Source of the DNA: Phytophthora sp. 'mugwort'
Lineage: Eukaryota > Oomycota > Peronosporomycetes > Peronosporales > Peronosporaceae
Direction of reading: 5' to 3'
DNA: 64,000 nt
Assembly: GCA_033558025.1 (NCBI GenBank)
Contig: JAUCEF010000001.1
Location: 992,001-1,056,000 of the forward strand
Position numbers and translations under genes: made by a program. The notes beneath the pieces are model-generated. The model ran no database searches and was not told where the DNA came from. It saw nothing but the letters and a program-made list of their open reading frames with translations. Shown here in pieces: positions 31,946 to 43,041 of this stretch; the first letter of the stretch is position 1, and the number at the start of each line of letters is the position of its first letter.

Positions 31946-32158
31946 GTCGTGGACAAGTTATTCGAAACGCGATACAACCCAGCTCAAAAGAGACACGAAA
32001 TTAAAGTGCGCTGGCGCGAATTGCGCGAGGCAGAGGATTCTAGGAAACCTGCCGCGAATTTACTGCAAGATGTACCGGAGGCCGTGCGGACATTTGGACG
32101 ACAAAACAACAACCTGCAATCCGTGCGGGCGCTGGGCAAGGGCAACAACATAAAGTAG
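31915..32158 (+). pseudogene. Gypsy integrase chromodomain tail
   Basis: The frame reads GHVVDKLFETRYNPAQKRHE, IKVRWRELREAEDSRKPAAN and LLQDVPEAVRTFGRQN. This is a chromodomain of the chromovirus type: a Y.V.KRW.L...D.WEP pattern, here with RKP in place of the usual WEP. It ends at 32158, 70 bases before the LTR, as expected for the C-terminus of a Gypsy polyprotein. The upstream integrase is absent, replaced by the CRN gene on the opposite strand. Confidence 0.6.
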
Positions 32159-32227
32159 TATCTCCCGTTATGGACCCATTGGTAGGCTCATTTGCAGCGC
32201 AATAGCGTCAGCATTTGGAGGGGGGAG

Positions 32228-32433
32228 TGTTATAGCTGTTGCTACAAGTGCAGCACATCGGGGGGTTCTGCCCAATAACGGCTGCACTCGAGACTTTTGG
32301 GACGAGCCGTTTTGAAACCTCGAACGGAGGGTTGCGCAACGGCGACTGATCCCACATGCATTCAGGTGGTAGTTCAGCATAACTACAATAAATGAACTCA
32401 CTTCTACATTTATTTTGAAGGCGACACCGAACA
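32228..32433 (+). repeat. Gypsy LTR
   Basis: A purine tract (GGAGGGGGGAG) at 32217-32227 is followed by TGTTATAGCTGTTGC and the segment ends in CGAACA, giving TG...CA ends and about 206 bases. CAATAAATG near 32390 is a polyadenylation signal. Three bases later TGGTATTAGGCTTTTGG resembles a primer-binding site for initiator methionine tRNA. No second copy is in the window, so borders are inferred from these signals. Confidence 0.55.
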
Positions 32434-32439
32434 ACCTGG

Positions 32440-33190
32440 TATTAGGCTTTTGGAGGGTGCCGATCGGGACGACGACCGACCCGGGTTGCTGCGTGCGCCT
32501 CCGTCGAAGAAGAGGAGATGTTGAGCATCGCCATCGGAAATGGAGGGGTGACGAAATGTTGATTCGTCGATTGTCCTAGTCAGAGCTGTTTATGTTACAT
32601 GACATCTTGTCGCGTCGCGGGCGAGTTTGATCGACGCCATCATGTATTCCTTGAACGCTAATGACGTTGTCGGAGGAGGCTTCAAGTACTATGTCACGGT
32701 CGTCAGCCAAATGATGGATTGGCCAAATTGGCAGAGCGCATGGGCAAGATGTATGCGTTGGAGACGCAACGCCGTGCACCTGGTTCCAAGTGTGAATTAA
32801 TCGTGTCTTCGTTTCCAGCACATCCCGAATTGATGGCGCAGTCCAACGTAAGTGGCAGGTCAACAGTTTTGGACCTCCTGGCGTGCTCGAGCGGCCAAGT
32901 GAGCTTGCGTTTTGTAAGGTAGCTCGGTGGTGAGGCTGCCGCCGGCTCAGGTTAGACTTGTTTTTCCAACGTAAAGATCAACTAACATGCAACAACATTT
33001 TTTCATTATCGGTAACACTGCTCCGCAGTTCCTGCTGACCAGCCCAAGATACACGACCCCGGGTACGAAGGAAAACCGCAACAGTTTGGTGGAGAAGCAG
33101 TGTATCACCGATCGAGTATGCCCGCAAGTGCCGCGAGAGTCGCTGGGACGAGCGACTACGAAACCTTGGCTATGGAACGCCAAGGTGAAG
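32440..33190 (+). other. Gypsy leader region
   Basis: Between the LTR and the first recognisable Gag-side frame there are only short frames (e.g. 32719-32922, 32987 on). No host gene is seen; the position fits the untranslated leader or a decayed 5' Gag region. Confidence 0.4.
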
Positions 33191-35343
33191 GAAAAGGGTC
33201 GTGGGAACGACATGAGTACCCACAGTGCGTCCTGTGAATGGCAGGACAGTGGCCGGGAGAAGGGAGAGGCGGGTGGGTCTCTACGGGGTGCTGAAGCGTC
33301 CGTACCTGCCGAGATTCACACGGCAGGCGAAGAGGAGGCGCGAGCCGAAGGAGCACTGGCTGGCCATGGGAACGGTGGCGATGCGGAACCCGGAACGCCG
33401 CATCTACAGGTACAAGTACAAGTGGCTCAAGGTGGCACCGGGAGTGCTCAAGGCATCCCTCGCGTATCCACTGAAAACAGCACTGAGTCCTTCTTAGAGA
33501 CGCCGCGCGGGCGAGCGATGTTCCAAGATTTCCTCGCGCAACTGGAACAACAGCCCGCACCAAGTTGCTGCCATATCAAGGGGGTCAGGAACTGCGGGAT
33601 GAGCTCCCCATGTGGTTGCGGAGGCAACGGCCCGAACGGTATGAACCACGACCTCGATGACATCCTTCGACCTTCATTAATACCCGTGGAAGACGCCCAG
33701 GCCGGCGTGTCAATGGTCATGCCAGCCCACGCACTGAACGATCAGCAAGTGCGGCCTAGTGGGTGCGACCCGCGTCTGTGAACGACGGCGCACGGGAGAA
33801 GGATCGGTTCCGAACTTGGACCAGGAGCGACCGGTCCTGCTGATGGGATTTTCTTTTACAGCTCCTGTGAGCTCCTCCATGGGTTACACTGGGACGACCC
33901 CAATGCAATCGACAATGACTCCGACAGTGGAGGCTGAAACGTCAACGGCTAGTTCAAAGCTACAAGCGTTTCTACTGAAGCCATGAATCAAGCGCTCCGG
34001 ATGTGTTCGACGAGAAGTGGGGTGTCGACACCGGCGAGTATATCTCCGGCTATGGCGTCTATGTCTCGTTCCATGTCAGCCCCTACCAGTCATGCGCAGC
34101 AAGGGGGGGGGGTACGCTCTGCCAAGGTCTGACCCTACCGTTTCGGATCGGGTGACTGCGTCTGCGGTGACTATGTCCCAGGCGCCTGTGCCGACTTCGG
34201 CCAGGATACCTATGCCGGCGGTCCCGTCGTATGGAGCGTGTCGATAGAGATACCAGGTGTTAGAGGAATCAACGCTGGATCAGGATCGCACCCTCCCGGA
34301 GTATTCTATTCCCCGTTCCAGCTTCAAATGGCGACCGTAGCGGGATGGGGAGCTACAGCTGAAGCGTTGCTGGACTGGTCGACTGCCCATTCGAGCGAGG
34401 CACTCGTGCCTATGACTGGAACAGGCTCTCCGATGCCTGTAGCATCTCCGGTGAATGAGGTACGCTTCGAGGACAAGCGTGGGAGCAGGGAGGGCAAGTT
34501 AATTTGACGCAGCGGCAAGGACCACTAGGCGGCCCGGGCTACTCACTTCAGGTAAACGGAGGAAGTCACCTAACAACTGTGGGACTTCCTCACCATGCGG
34601 GAGCGTATCCGGCCCACGTTATGGAGGTGGTTACGAAGTGTCTGCATCTACGGGTTATCCTCCGCGGAACTACCCAGGGATCGGAACCCGACCGAGCTGC
34701 GGAACTTCGTGAAGGTGATCGCTGCCTTCTATCCGGACTCTGCTACGGGCAGAGAGCAGCGGTGTCCCTGGAGTTCATTCGAGAGTGCATATATAGCATG
34801 GATGGCCAGATGAGCTTGACGCGTTTGAGCAGCGCCTCAAGGGTGAAGTGGGCCAGAGTGGTGGTATAACGCCAGGATCGATAGCTTCGAGTCGCTGCGA
34901 ATGCGTTTCCACGACCGCTTTATCCGGCAGACGCCGGCGCAACTGTGGAACCGTGTCAAGACTGCTAAGAGGAACAAGGGGGACTCGGCCGAGGAATGGG
35001 GAGATCGGATCTCGACACTGTGCGAGGCGCTCAATTACAATGATCCGCGCATGATATTCGAGATTTTCTGCGATGGCCTGTGGAACAAGCAGATCCGAGC
35101 GATGCTCAACTCAAGCATGGTCATGCCGACTGCTGAAGCGTGCGCCCTGTTGTTGTACAAGAACCTGCACTTACCCGTCAAAGAGGAGGAGAGTTCACTG
35201 GTGATGGAATGATCCAAGTTGGAACCAAAGACGTGACGTCGGCTCAGTCGCTGATGCTGTAATGCTGCAACAGTTGCGGCAGGTGAACAAGATGATGCTT
35301 CAGCAACAACCGAGCCTCGGAACGTCTCACCATGAGCAGATCA
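33190..35343 (+). pseudogene. Gypsy Gag region
   Basis: An Arg-rich start (RRREPKEHWLAMGTVAMRNP then ERRIYRYKYKWLK) at 33290-33450 is of the kind seen at the start of oomycete Gypsy polyproteins. After several frame changes the capsid domain is clear at 34880-35190: SFESLRMRFHDRFIRQTPAQ, LWNRVKTAKRNKGDSAEEWG, DRISTLCEALNYNDPRMIFE and FCDGLWNKQIRAML. This is retrotrans_gag (LW..L..L.QG.S..EY...F..L). A 10-base G run near 34104 accompanies one frame change. The gene is inactive. Confidence 0.65.
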
Positions 35344-35552
35344 ACGCTATCGCTCGGCTTCGTCTCAAGCGTTAAGCGTTCCGCCTTCGAATGGGAATTC
35401 TGTGTGTCAACTTGAACCGCTTCAGATTCGCCTAGTACCTGATACTACTCGCACCAAGGAAGGTGAGGCGGTGTGTGGCCGGTGTGGGACGCAGAGGGTG
35501 CAGTTGGGAGACTTTCCCACGAGGAATGGGTTAATGCAGTCGCTGCCATGAG

Positions 35553-35828
35553 TTGGGTCACTATTTCATGGCGAGCAACAGACCGAGACACAAAGAAAGT
35601 TATCGGAACGGGGAACGTCGTGGGATGAAGTGCTTTCTTTGTGGAGAGACGGGTCACATCGTGGTGAAGTGCCCAGGTATCGATAAGCTGCGCGGCAGGA
35701 CTAAGGAACGCAGCTGCGACGGGAACGCCAGCGCCCACTACCCAGTCTCGACAATGAAGGAGGCAGACGGAAGGGGAAGGAAATGTCGCTTTTTCCTCTT
35801 GCCTAGTTTGCGACAAAAGAATAGTTGA
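35553..35828 (+). pseudogene. Gypsy Gag zinc knuckle
   Basis: The 91-codon frame contains CFLCGETGHIVVKC, a full CX2CX4HX4C zinc knuckle. It follows the capsid domain on the same strand and precedes the long charged linker and protease. Confidence 0.75.
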
Positions 35829-35847
35829 AATCTCGCGGATAGATCAA

Positions 35848-37611
35848 GTGAGTGTGTTCGAGAGGACTCTCGGACTGGAAGCGAAGGAAAGTTTAGGTGC
35901 TGGAGGCGTTCTCGCCCATCAAAACCACGACGGAAATGCGGAAATTGCATTTGGGCGGAACGGAACAGACCATTCCACGGAAGGGATCGGCCCTGAGGAA
36001 ACGGAGACTCCCGGATGGGAAGTGAAGAAGTTTGAAGGTGCTCGAGGCATTCTCGCAGAGCAGAACATAACGAAAAACGTGGTAAGCGGATTGGAACAAA
36101 TGGAACGAATCCTTCAACGAAACGGGGTGGTCCAGAAAGAGCTGAAGTCAAAGTCGGATCGGATATACCCGCTTCAGCGCAAGCCTCCACGGACAAAACA
36201 GCGAAACGTTCCAAAGAGACCCAAGAAGACTCGGAGGTAGCAACGGAGCGCTCCAATGAGACGCTGAAGGACCAGAAAGAGTGCGACCTAGAGGAGGGGA
36301 TCGGCATGACGCCTTGCAACTCTATGTCGATTAATGGAGCGCTTCTAACAGAGGCGGAAGATGTGGAATGCGTTTGGAAGGAACGAGTATCGGCGCTAAC
36401 GGAAATGTTTGACGCAGACAAGGTGAAACATGGGGTCTGCGAGGTGGATGGCGAGAAAATACGTACTGATGGGAGGAACACTGCGAGCCGCTACGGGCGC
36501 TTCTTTTTTTTCCAGCAAGAACTAGATCAGCACGAGGAAGGAGATACTGTATTGGTGAAAGTGGAGCCGGACGAGTATGATAAGGAAATGGAAGAACGGC
36601 TGTCCCGCTGGATGAGTATAGATCCAGCTACGGGTAAAGCGGAACGCCAGAGAACAAGAGAAGCCGGACCTTGCGGATGGGAGCGCTGAGCTGGGAATAA
36701 CATCGGAGGTATTAGAGCGGACGAAGGTTGTTTCATCTGGAGTGCCCTCTACGTCTGAGTACTGGCTGGAAATGGTATGCAGATACGTGTCTGAAGAAGC
36801 CAAGCGTTCCAATCAGAACTTCGATCGCGATAGACCCCGAGTGGATTTACCAATGAATCGGAACGAGATATCGGTTGTCTCGAACGAAGGGAAATGCAAG
36901 GAAGCGCCGACGGAGGCGGCTGGAGCCGATGACTACGCCGGGAATGGCCCCCGAGCTTTCAAACGCGATGTCATATGGAATGTGTGCGAGGGACTCGCGG
37001 AAACAGATCGCTCTTCGTCAAGGAACGATGAGGTCGGTGGGACGCTGTCGTTCAGCTGGCGTTCCCTGATTCGGAGTAGAACCTACGAGTCCTGAAGCAG
37101 GAGATGGACGACGACAAGGGTCCAACGGACTCTGGGCTCGAGAGTCGGAAACGCGAGGGCGCCGATAGTGAGGTGCCCCTGGTGCGAGACAAGTTTAACG
37201 AGAAGAAGCTAGATGATGACGCCCTACGTAATTACCTCGTAGACGTCAGGGTGATCCTAAGCGAGGAGCTCCTGGCTAAGATGCTCACATGTCCCCGGCA
37301 ATATTGTGGTCAGGAAGCGTCCCTCAGTCGGGCTAAGTTGCGTATTCGGAAGAGAAGCAGCCCAACGTGCGAGAACCGGTCGTGGCAACCGTCGGATAAA
37401 AGTAGCGAAATCGGTATCTTTCGTCTTACCACCGGAAATAGCGGGGACTGACGAGGCAAAAACAGTCGAAGAATCGCCTGAGGTGTATGGGGTGAACGCA
37501 GGGAGAATGTCGAGGGCAAGAAGGCGGCCGGGGCTGCGCGAGATGGCTAAGGACAGCGTTCCGGACGATAATGAGAAATGTCGTGTCAGACGACAGGCGC
37601 GTAATTGGTAG
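35848..37611 (+). pseudogene. Gypsy charged linker between zinc knuckle and protease
   Basis: A series of Glu/Lys/Arg-rich plus-strand frames (35848-36240, 36306-36689, 36742-37095, 37104-37451). They have no folded-domain signature but share strand and composition. The segment is best read as the long variable, repeat-bearing linker of this Gypsy family; the phrase RxEGAGGILAxQNxTxN-like occurs twice (about 35890 and 36030), hinting at internal repeats. Confidence 0.4.
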
Positions 37612-37639
37612 CGTCGGTGGTATACAAGCGCTGTCGGGT

Positions 37640-38160
37640 GGGTTTATTGACGGTTGCCCGTCCGAATGCTGGCTGACACAGTGACATCGCTAGTCTGGTC
37701 GACAAGCGCGTGTTGGAACGTCTGGGTCGAGTGCGCAGAGCCGCTACGTCCGTATGATGTAAGTCTGGACAGCTTCTCGTGGCACGATATCCGAGTGAAG
37801 AGCGTGGTTGATTTGCCCGTGACTCTAGGGGCGATCGAGAAGACGCTGCCATTCGTAGTGACTGATCGACTGCATGTCGACGCCATTCTTGGAACGGACT
37901 CGCTCCGAGCGTTCCGCGCGGCGATCGACCTCGAAGAGCAGACGATGAGGTTGAAGGAAACTTGTGACGTGATATCACTGGTCGTGAAGCGAGTGGAAGA
38001 AACTTCGAGGTATCCGTAGCTTCGGCTGTTGTGTCTCGAGCCCGGTCGTCGGAAATTGGTGCGGTCGAGGGTCGAAAGGAACTGTCAAGGACCATGTTAT
38101 GATGTTAGTGGATGATATTCTGGGTCCGATGAGTATTGACGTGTTGCTAGGAAGCTCGGC
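37640..38160 (+). pseudogene. Gypsy retropepsin-like protease, active site damaged
   Basis: The frame 37654-38019 has VVDLPVTLGAIEKTLPFVVT, DRLHVDAILGTDSLRAFRAA and IDLEEQTMRL, matching the flap and ILGxDxL part of Gypsy aspartic proteases. The active-site D-T/S-G-A-T segment is degenerate: the start reads MLADTVTSLVW, lacking the Gly-Ala after Asp-Thr. Frame changes flank the unit. Confidence 0.6.
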
Positions 38161-38164
38161 TCAG

Positions 38165-38630
38165 TAACGGAAGGACAAATGCTGGATGAGGTCTGCAATG
38201 CTTCGATTGAGGGGATCGTGATCCAGGTGGGCGCCTACGCTGCGGCCGTGACCAACTTTTCAGATTCGTCCTTTTATACAGAGGACCGGGTACGGCACGG
38301 AGCGACGGAGAACACAAGCGCCATTCTCGGTGCTACCTCAGAGGACGAGAGGAGTTGCAGAGGAACGGAAGCGACAGAAGCTGTCACGATTAATTGCTGC
38401 AGTGAAGACGATTTCGAAGACGATTTCCAAGTCTCGTCCTTTAGCGCCGAGTAGCGTGCTCTCTTTGTCGAGACGCTGAAGGACTTTCCGGACTGTTTGT
38501 GGAAACTTCAAAGAAACCGGGTCGTACAGATCTCTTGAGGTTCAATATCGACACTGGAACGCATACCTCGATTGAACAGCAGCCCTATCGTGTGTCTAAG
38601 GCGGGGGGGAATGTCATGGAATCGGAGATA
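38165..38630 (+). pseudogene. Gypsy pre-RT region, cut at the start of reverse transcriptase
   Basis: Frame 38179-38454 is an unclassified acidic linker; the next segments read FVETLKDFPDC and, in a shifted frame, RFNIDTGTHTSIEQQPYRVS. The latter is the conserved entry to Gypsy RT (HxIDTGxxxPIxxxPYRxS). Homology ends about 38630 beside a run of G residues, so the catalytic RT is missing. Confidence 0.6.
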
Positions 38631-39298
38631 CATGGGGATTGGGATCTCGTCTAAGGGTACATACTGGATTGGGTGAATCAACACATAGATTGACATTTGT
38701 GTTAATGTAGCCCTGCCGGTTTTCGTCCTATTCAGATATGTTTCTGTGCTAGACATATTTTCGCGCCACAACGTAGCATTTTCTCGTGCGTATGCTGGCC
38801 ACGTGCGACAAAATACGGTTTTCGAATACGGCAGTGAATGAAGGAAGACGTCTTCATGATACAACTTTTCTGTATACCGTATTCCCCCTGTTACAAGCGC
38901 CGCTTCATTAATTCAATCATATGTATCCTTTATTAGTTTTGGTTTCCCCTTTGTCACAAGCGTCAGAGCCAAATGAGTGGCCCGGACACATTGGTTCACC
39001 ACGAATTCACGGCAATGACCGTAAGCCAAATTGTAGCCTACGGTGGACGTTCATGAATTCGTCGTAGTCAAATTGCAGACGTCGTTCCTCTCCATGGACG
39101 AAAATGAGCTAGATGCTAAGATTGTCGAAATTGTTTTTGTGAACAGTCCCATGTCGGTTCGAAATAAGAAGAAACTGGTTAGAAAATGGCTTATTAACCG
39201 AATAGAATTTTTACGCTGTGTACAAAGGTAAAAGGGGCGCTCCGACCACATCGAATGCTTGAATTGCACTACCAAAACTAATTGTCATACACATAAAT
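38631..39298. other. Unassigned spacer
   Basis: Contains a 62-codon plus frame at 39043-39231 (VVVKLQTSFLSMDENELDAK) and a 118-codon minus frame at 38508-38864 that overlaps the Gypsy end. Neither is recognisable. No RNA gene seen. Confidence 0.3.
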
Positions 39299-39750
39299 GC
39301 CACCCGTGCAAGCTAGTCCACATACGCTGAGGTTGTGCACACCGCCAGCTTTCATACCAGTGTAGATTATCCAAAATGCAGCGTCGTCATCACAGCCGTC
39401 TCCGAGCAAACACCGCGCGAGCACGACCCTTTTCTCTCCTTAGTAGAATTTCATACGAAACTCACCCTTGCAAGTCATTCCACACACGCGCAACACCTGA
39501 GGTTATACACCCCTAACTCGTGTAGATGAATCTCAAAGCGCAGCGCCGTCACCACAGCCGGCCCCAAGTAAACGCCGCGCGAGCACAATCAGTTTATTTC
39601 TCTAATAGAATTTCATACAAACAAAAACCACCCCTGCAAGTTAGTCCACACGCGTGCTACACCTGAGATTACAAACACCGATAGCAATAATACCCGTGTA
39701 GATAACTCCCAACGCGCAGCTACGTCGCCGCAGCCGTCTCTGAGAATTCG
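39299..39750 (+). repeat. Three imperfect tandem units of about 155 bp
   Basis: Each unit contains, in order, CACCC(C/T)TGCAAG..AGTCCACA, CTGAG(G/A)TT, a GTGTAGAT segment, CGCAGC..CGTC..CACAGCC, CGCGCGAGCAC and TAGAATTTCATAC. Units start at about 39299, 39463 and 39628; the third is shortened. The repeat is not coding in any frame. Confidence 0.75.
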
Positions 39751-40323
39751 CGGCGTTGACTGTAAATTTAACTGCGATTGTATGAGTGCTTAGCTACCTA
39801 TGTGAAATTGATCCGTCAACGGAGCCCAGTAGACATAACCTGGACGTGTATATTGGTGACGCTTCTACCACATGGGGAATACGGTACTTTCCGGATTTAA
39901 GATCTCATATGTAATACTAAAGCATATTGGAGTTGTAGTGTCGTAAAGTGGACACGAGATGTATGTGTACAGGCGACTTCAAGTATACTTCAGAAATGCA
40001 GGAATGGTAATTTCGTTCGGTTATATAATTCAACTGAGTGTCGGTAGCTAGGTATCAAGATCTTGGCTTCGATCCACACATGACGCACCGTTGACACTTT
40101 TTCCAGAAAGCAATTGAACAGATCTCAGTCCGCGCTGTATCGACCACATCTGATCAGCGACGCCCACCTGAGTTGTAGCCGCCTGCTTGTGGATATTTAA
40201 AGCTTTTTGAAAACCATTCACAATTAGGGAGATCGAATGTGATTTTCACGCTGCTTTAGTTCATATTAGTAGCTCTTGCCTACTGAAAGCTGTAAGCTTG
40301 TATGGAATGGCAGTCCTGCCACT
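39751..40323. other. Gene-free spacer
   Basis: No open frame or family match found between the tandem repeats and the pogo relic. Confidence 0.4.
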
Positions 40324-41065
40324 TCACAGCTGTTGCAGCATATTCTCGACCCACCTCATGCGCACTAAGTATTTCAGTGGCTTATTCCATGAAATTCTGC
40401 CGGTTGGCATGCAAATGGATACCCGGCCGGTATGCGCATGATATCCGCATTTGAAAGCACGAAAAAACTTGTATATTGGCTCATCAGTGACACGTGAAAT
40501 CATCATGCAACAGTAGCATGGGTACGTGCATGTCACTTCGATTGATGAAATAATAAATCGAAAATTGGATCGACATTTCGCCATTCCACCACGCGGTATC
40601 ATCCCATAAACTTGAAATCCAATTTGCTCTCCTTTGAGCTCCTTCCATAGCTGTGCGCTAAACCCATTGGAATGCCGTGTTCTCCCAAACCCGTTCCGGA
40701 ATTTCCGACGGCTTAGTTTAAGAACTATTTCTGCCTAGTACCGTCCACCAACACCATCAGAGTGACATGATCTTGCCAGCACTTTCCAACCCAACCGTTT
40801 TCAGTCCTGTCAAAGCAATATTCTGAGTGGGTAATGTATAGATTTTATCGCTTAAAAAACATAGTACGAGGTTAGATCTAAATAAAATAGAAACAATACT
40901 CTTACCAGTTTGACCGGCATAAAAAACGCTATCTACTCCCAGTTTGGACATTTTTTTTCGCACCTTACTTACGATCATTTCGCGGCATTGTCCGGAGACT
41001 TCTGGCTTTGCCGCGTTCGCCGCCAGAATCAAAGCCGGTTCCGCCGAATAAATGAAATCAGCCAC
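40324..41065 (-). pseudogene. Pogo-type transposase relic (DDE core)
   Basis: Read on minus, frame 40757-41065 has SKVRKKMSKLGVDSVFYAGQ, corresponding to the first Asp region of oomycete pogo-like transposases (VFNADQT), here with Asp changed to Gly, then YTLPTQNIALTGLKTVGLES. After a frameshift, 40324-40602 reads GRVSICMPTGRISWNKPLKY and LVRMRWVENMLQQL, matching the ...TSVCQPADIAWNKPLK... end of the DDE domain, with the Asp of PAD changed. About 66 bases between AGQTG and YTLPT look like an extra insert with a GTAAGA start. The protein is inactive. Confidence 0.6.
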
Positions 41066-41159
41066 GTCTGAGGTAATGCAAAATTAACCTTAGAGAGCCC
41101 TGCACTTTCATAGCAATCTTTAGCAAGCATGCAAACCATTATACCCGTCACTGAAATAC

Positions 41160-41310
41160 CTTCCTTCTTAAGGAATTCAATTGACAGAGCAACTTGTCAA
41201 TTGACAAGCTGTTCTTCAAGCGTTGGCGAAAACGCCGTCGACATGTCAATTGTCAATTGGCATTCGGCTCTTCAAACGCTTGGGACAACGCCGTCGACAT
41301 GCCAATAAAA
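41160..41310 (+). repeat. Two direct repeats with CAATTGACA palindromes
   Basis: The unit TTCAAGCGTTGGCGAAAACG followed by CCGTCGACATGTCAATTG at about 41213 is repeated with changes at about 41270 (TTCAAACGCTTGGGACAACG then CCGTCGACATGCCAAT). TTGTCAATTGACAA and TGTCAATTGTCAATTGGC are nested short palindromes. Nothing coding. Confidence 0.55.
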
Positions 41311-41820
41311 AATATTATCCGCTTCTTACAGTGTGCTCCGCGCCCAGTCTCGCACTTATCAATAATGAGGGCGCGCTGATTCTACAAGCCGGGACGCACA
41401 CTGTCGATAACGTTTGGCGCGGAGTGTTCAGAGCGGTCAAATGTGTGGTTCATTTGGGTATGGCCAACGGCAGGAAAGACCCTCCTTGCTTGAGAAGGAA
41501 GGCAACCCCCTAAATTGAGAGGGAACGGTAATGAACCACATGTCAAAAGCGTAGTGATTTTTTTAATAAGGAAGCAAACAGACCTGGTGTTGCCGTTGTC
41601 CTCCAGCTTCAGCTACTTTTCTGGGTGAAGTGCGGCCATGAACAAATCCGCAAGGAAACGTGCGTTTCCTTCTTGACGGAGTCCTCGCGTGGCTTCATTA
41701 AATTACCCCAGACATCAATGAATCCCCACCTGAATGTGGAGGGTCTTGCCTTGCGAAGGCGGTAGCCGGAGCGCAGCACGCGCACCAATTCGTGACCAGC
41801 CTTCATTTTGAAATACAGTC
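41311..41820. other. Unassigned spacer left of the Copia-related repeat
   Basis: Short frames on both strands (41223-41513 plus; 41609-41806 minus) with no recognisable domain. The minus frame starts MKAGHELVRVLRSGYRLRKA and could be a host exon or element fragment; unsupported. Confidence 0.3.
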
Positions 41821-42072
41821 TGTTACGGGGAAAGCTGCGCAGTAGAGAGGTAGTAAGTAGACTTGAGTAGAAGATGCCAAAAGATGAAATAAGCAGGGAG
41901 AGCTCCTGCCGGCGGGCAGGAGATGGCCGGTGCCGAGAGCAACTACGCCTTTTATTATGGACCGCTGTGGGTGTGTTTCATACCAAAGGCAACACTAACA
42001 GGTTTAAGAGGTATTCTAACAACTGGTCATCAGTTCTTGTGCGGGTGCTTAGGTAGATTGTACCATGTAGGG
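41821..42072 (-). repeat. Copia LTR-like direct repeat, distal copy
   Basis: Matches 48385-48632 in the same orientation. Shared blocks include GGAAAGCTGCG, GAGTAGAAGATGCCAAAA, GTGCCGAGAGCAACTACGCC and TAAGAGGTATTCTAACAACT. It lies downstream of the minus-strand Copia RNase H, as a 3' LTR should, but about 2 kb away because other elements lie in between. Both copies begin TGTT on plus, i.e. end in AACA on minus. Confidence 0.6.
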
Positions 42073-42320
42073 CAAAGTCAGATCAGCTATCCCACAGGCT
42101 TCCAGATGGCCATTGACGAGTCGCGAGCGGCTATCGTTTGATACCTCTTAAATTGTATAATTCCTTACCATACTGATGCATACTACGAGGCAGGGGGGCT
42201 GTTGAAGTTAGGTGGTTTGCCTACCGGGGAAGGATGACTACATGGGCATGCCATGGCCAGCACGACAAGAACAAATGCAGCGCGGGCTGGGGCTGCGTCG
42301 GACAAGCCAGCTTCTCGGAA

Positions 42321-42582
42321 GTGAAAGCCTAGGACGGCCACCCAGCAGCGCGCAAAGAAGAAGAGGCGCGCACCCGACGTGCCGCAGCTCGTGCGGCTCC
42401 GCCGAGCATGCGAGGAGAGAGAATGTGCGCTGGGGAGGCACGCGAAGCGCTGTCGTTGAAGGTGGCCCCGGGGACCGGAACCAAGGGCGTTGTGAAAGCA
42501 TCAGGAAGCGCTACCGCGTCGCCAGGGCAACGTCGTAGATTGCGGCGGGTGATGCCGCGACGCCCAGTGCAATGTCCGAGAT
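42321..42582 (+). repeat. Foldback inverted repeat, left arm
   Basis: 262 bases, G+C-rich, nearly perfect inverted copy of 42777-43041. They differ by a 3-base indel (GACGT versus GACGTCGT) and few substitutions. The spacer between arms is 194 bases. Overlapping open frames in both arms are mirror artefacts of the repeat. Confidence 0.9.
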
Positions 42583-42776
42583 CTCCGCGGGTGATGTGGA
42601 CATGGCTGCGGGGGTCAGGAACCGCAGTGGTGCGAGGACCATTTGGCTACATGAGTTCCTTCGCCTGGAAGACGTGGATTCTGTCACCGACTGTGGTGTT
42701 AGTGTCATCAACCAGTTAGTTAGTACCATCGACTATGGCGCTAATGCCATTGACCACACAGCTGCTGCCACAGGCA

Positions 42777-43041
42777 ATCTCGGACATTGCACTGGGCGTC
42801 GCGGCATCACCCGCGGCAATCTACGACGTTGCCCTGGCGACGCGGTAGCGCTTCCTGATGCTTTCACAACGCCCTTGGTTCCGGTCCCCGGGGCCACCTT
42901 CAACGACAGCGCTTCGCGTGCCTCCCCAGCGCACATTCTCTCTCCTCGCATGCTCGGCGGAGCCGCACGAGCTGCGGCACGACGTCGGGTGCGCGCCTCT
43001 TCTTCTTTGCGCGCTGCTGGGTGGCCGTCCTAGGCTTCCAC
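42777..43041 (-). repeat. Foldback inverted repeat, right arm
   Basis: Reverse complement of 42321-42582; ends abruptly at GTGGAAGCCTAGGACGGCC (read on minus). The chromodomain/OTU-like remnant begins directly beyond it. Confidence 0.9.

Larger units (their letters stand above)
31915..38630 (+). mobile_element. Ty3/Gypsy retroelement DNA with one shared LTR, truncated
   Basis: On the plus strand: a chromodomain tail (to 32158), a polypurine stretch, a TG...CA LTR (32228-32433), a primer-binding-like TGGTATTAGGCT at 32437, then leader, Gag, zinc knuckle, protease and the first codons of reverse transcriptase to about 38630, where homology stops. The arrangement is the 3' end of one element and the 5' half of another sharing a single LTR. 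Confidence 0.7.

Noticed and set aside
32160..32450. Right terminal repeat of element 1 beyond the CRN N-terminus
   Set aside because: The sequence there is Gypsy LTR, not the Polinton repeat; the repeat was probably lost with the CRN start.
35738..36481. 247-codon minus frame
   Set aside because: Antisense shadow of the charged Gypsy linker; composition is the complement of Glu/Lys-rich coding sequence.
39299..39750. CRISPR-like array
   Set aside because: Units are adjacent, long and diverged, without unique spacers; eukaryotic context.
42572..43033. 153-codon plus frame across the foldback
   Set aside because: Created by the right arm of the inverted repeat; mirror frames occur on the other strand, no domain.
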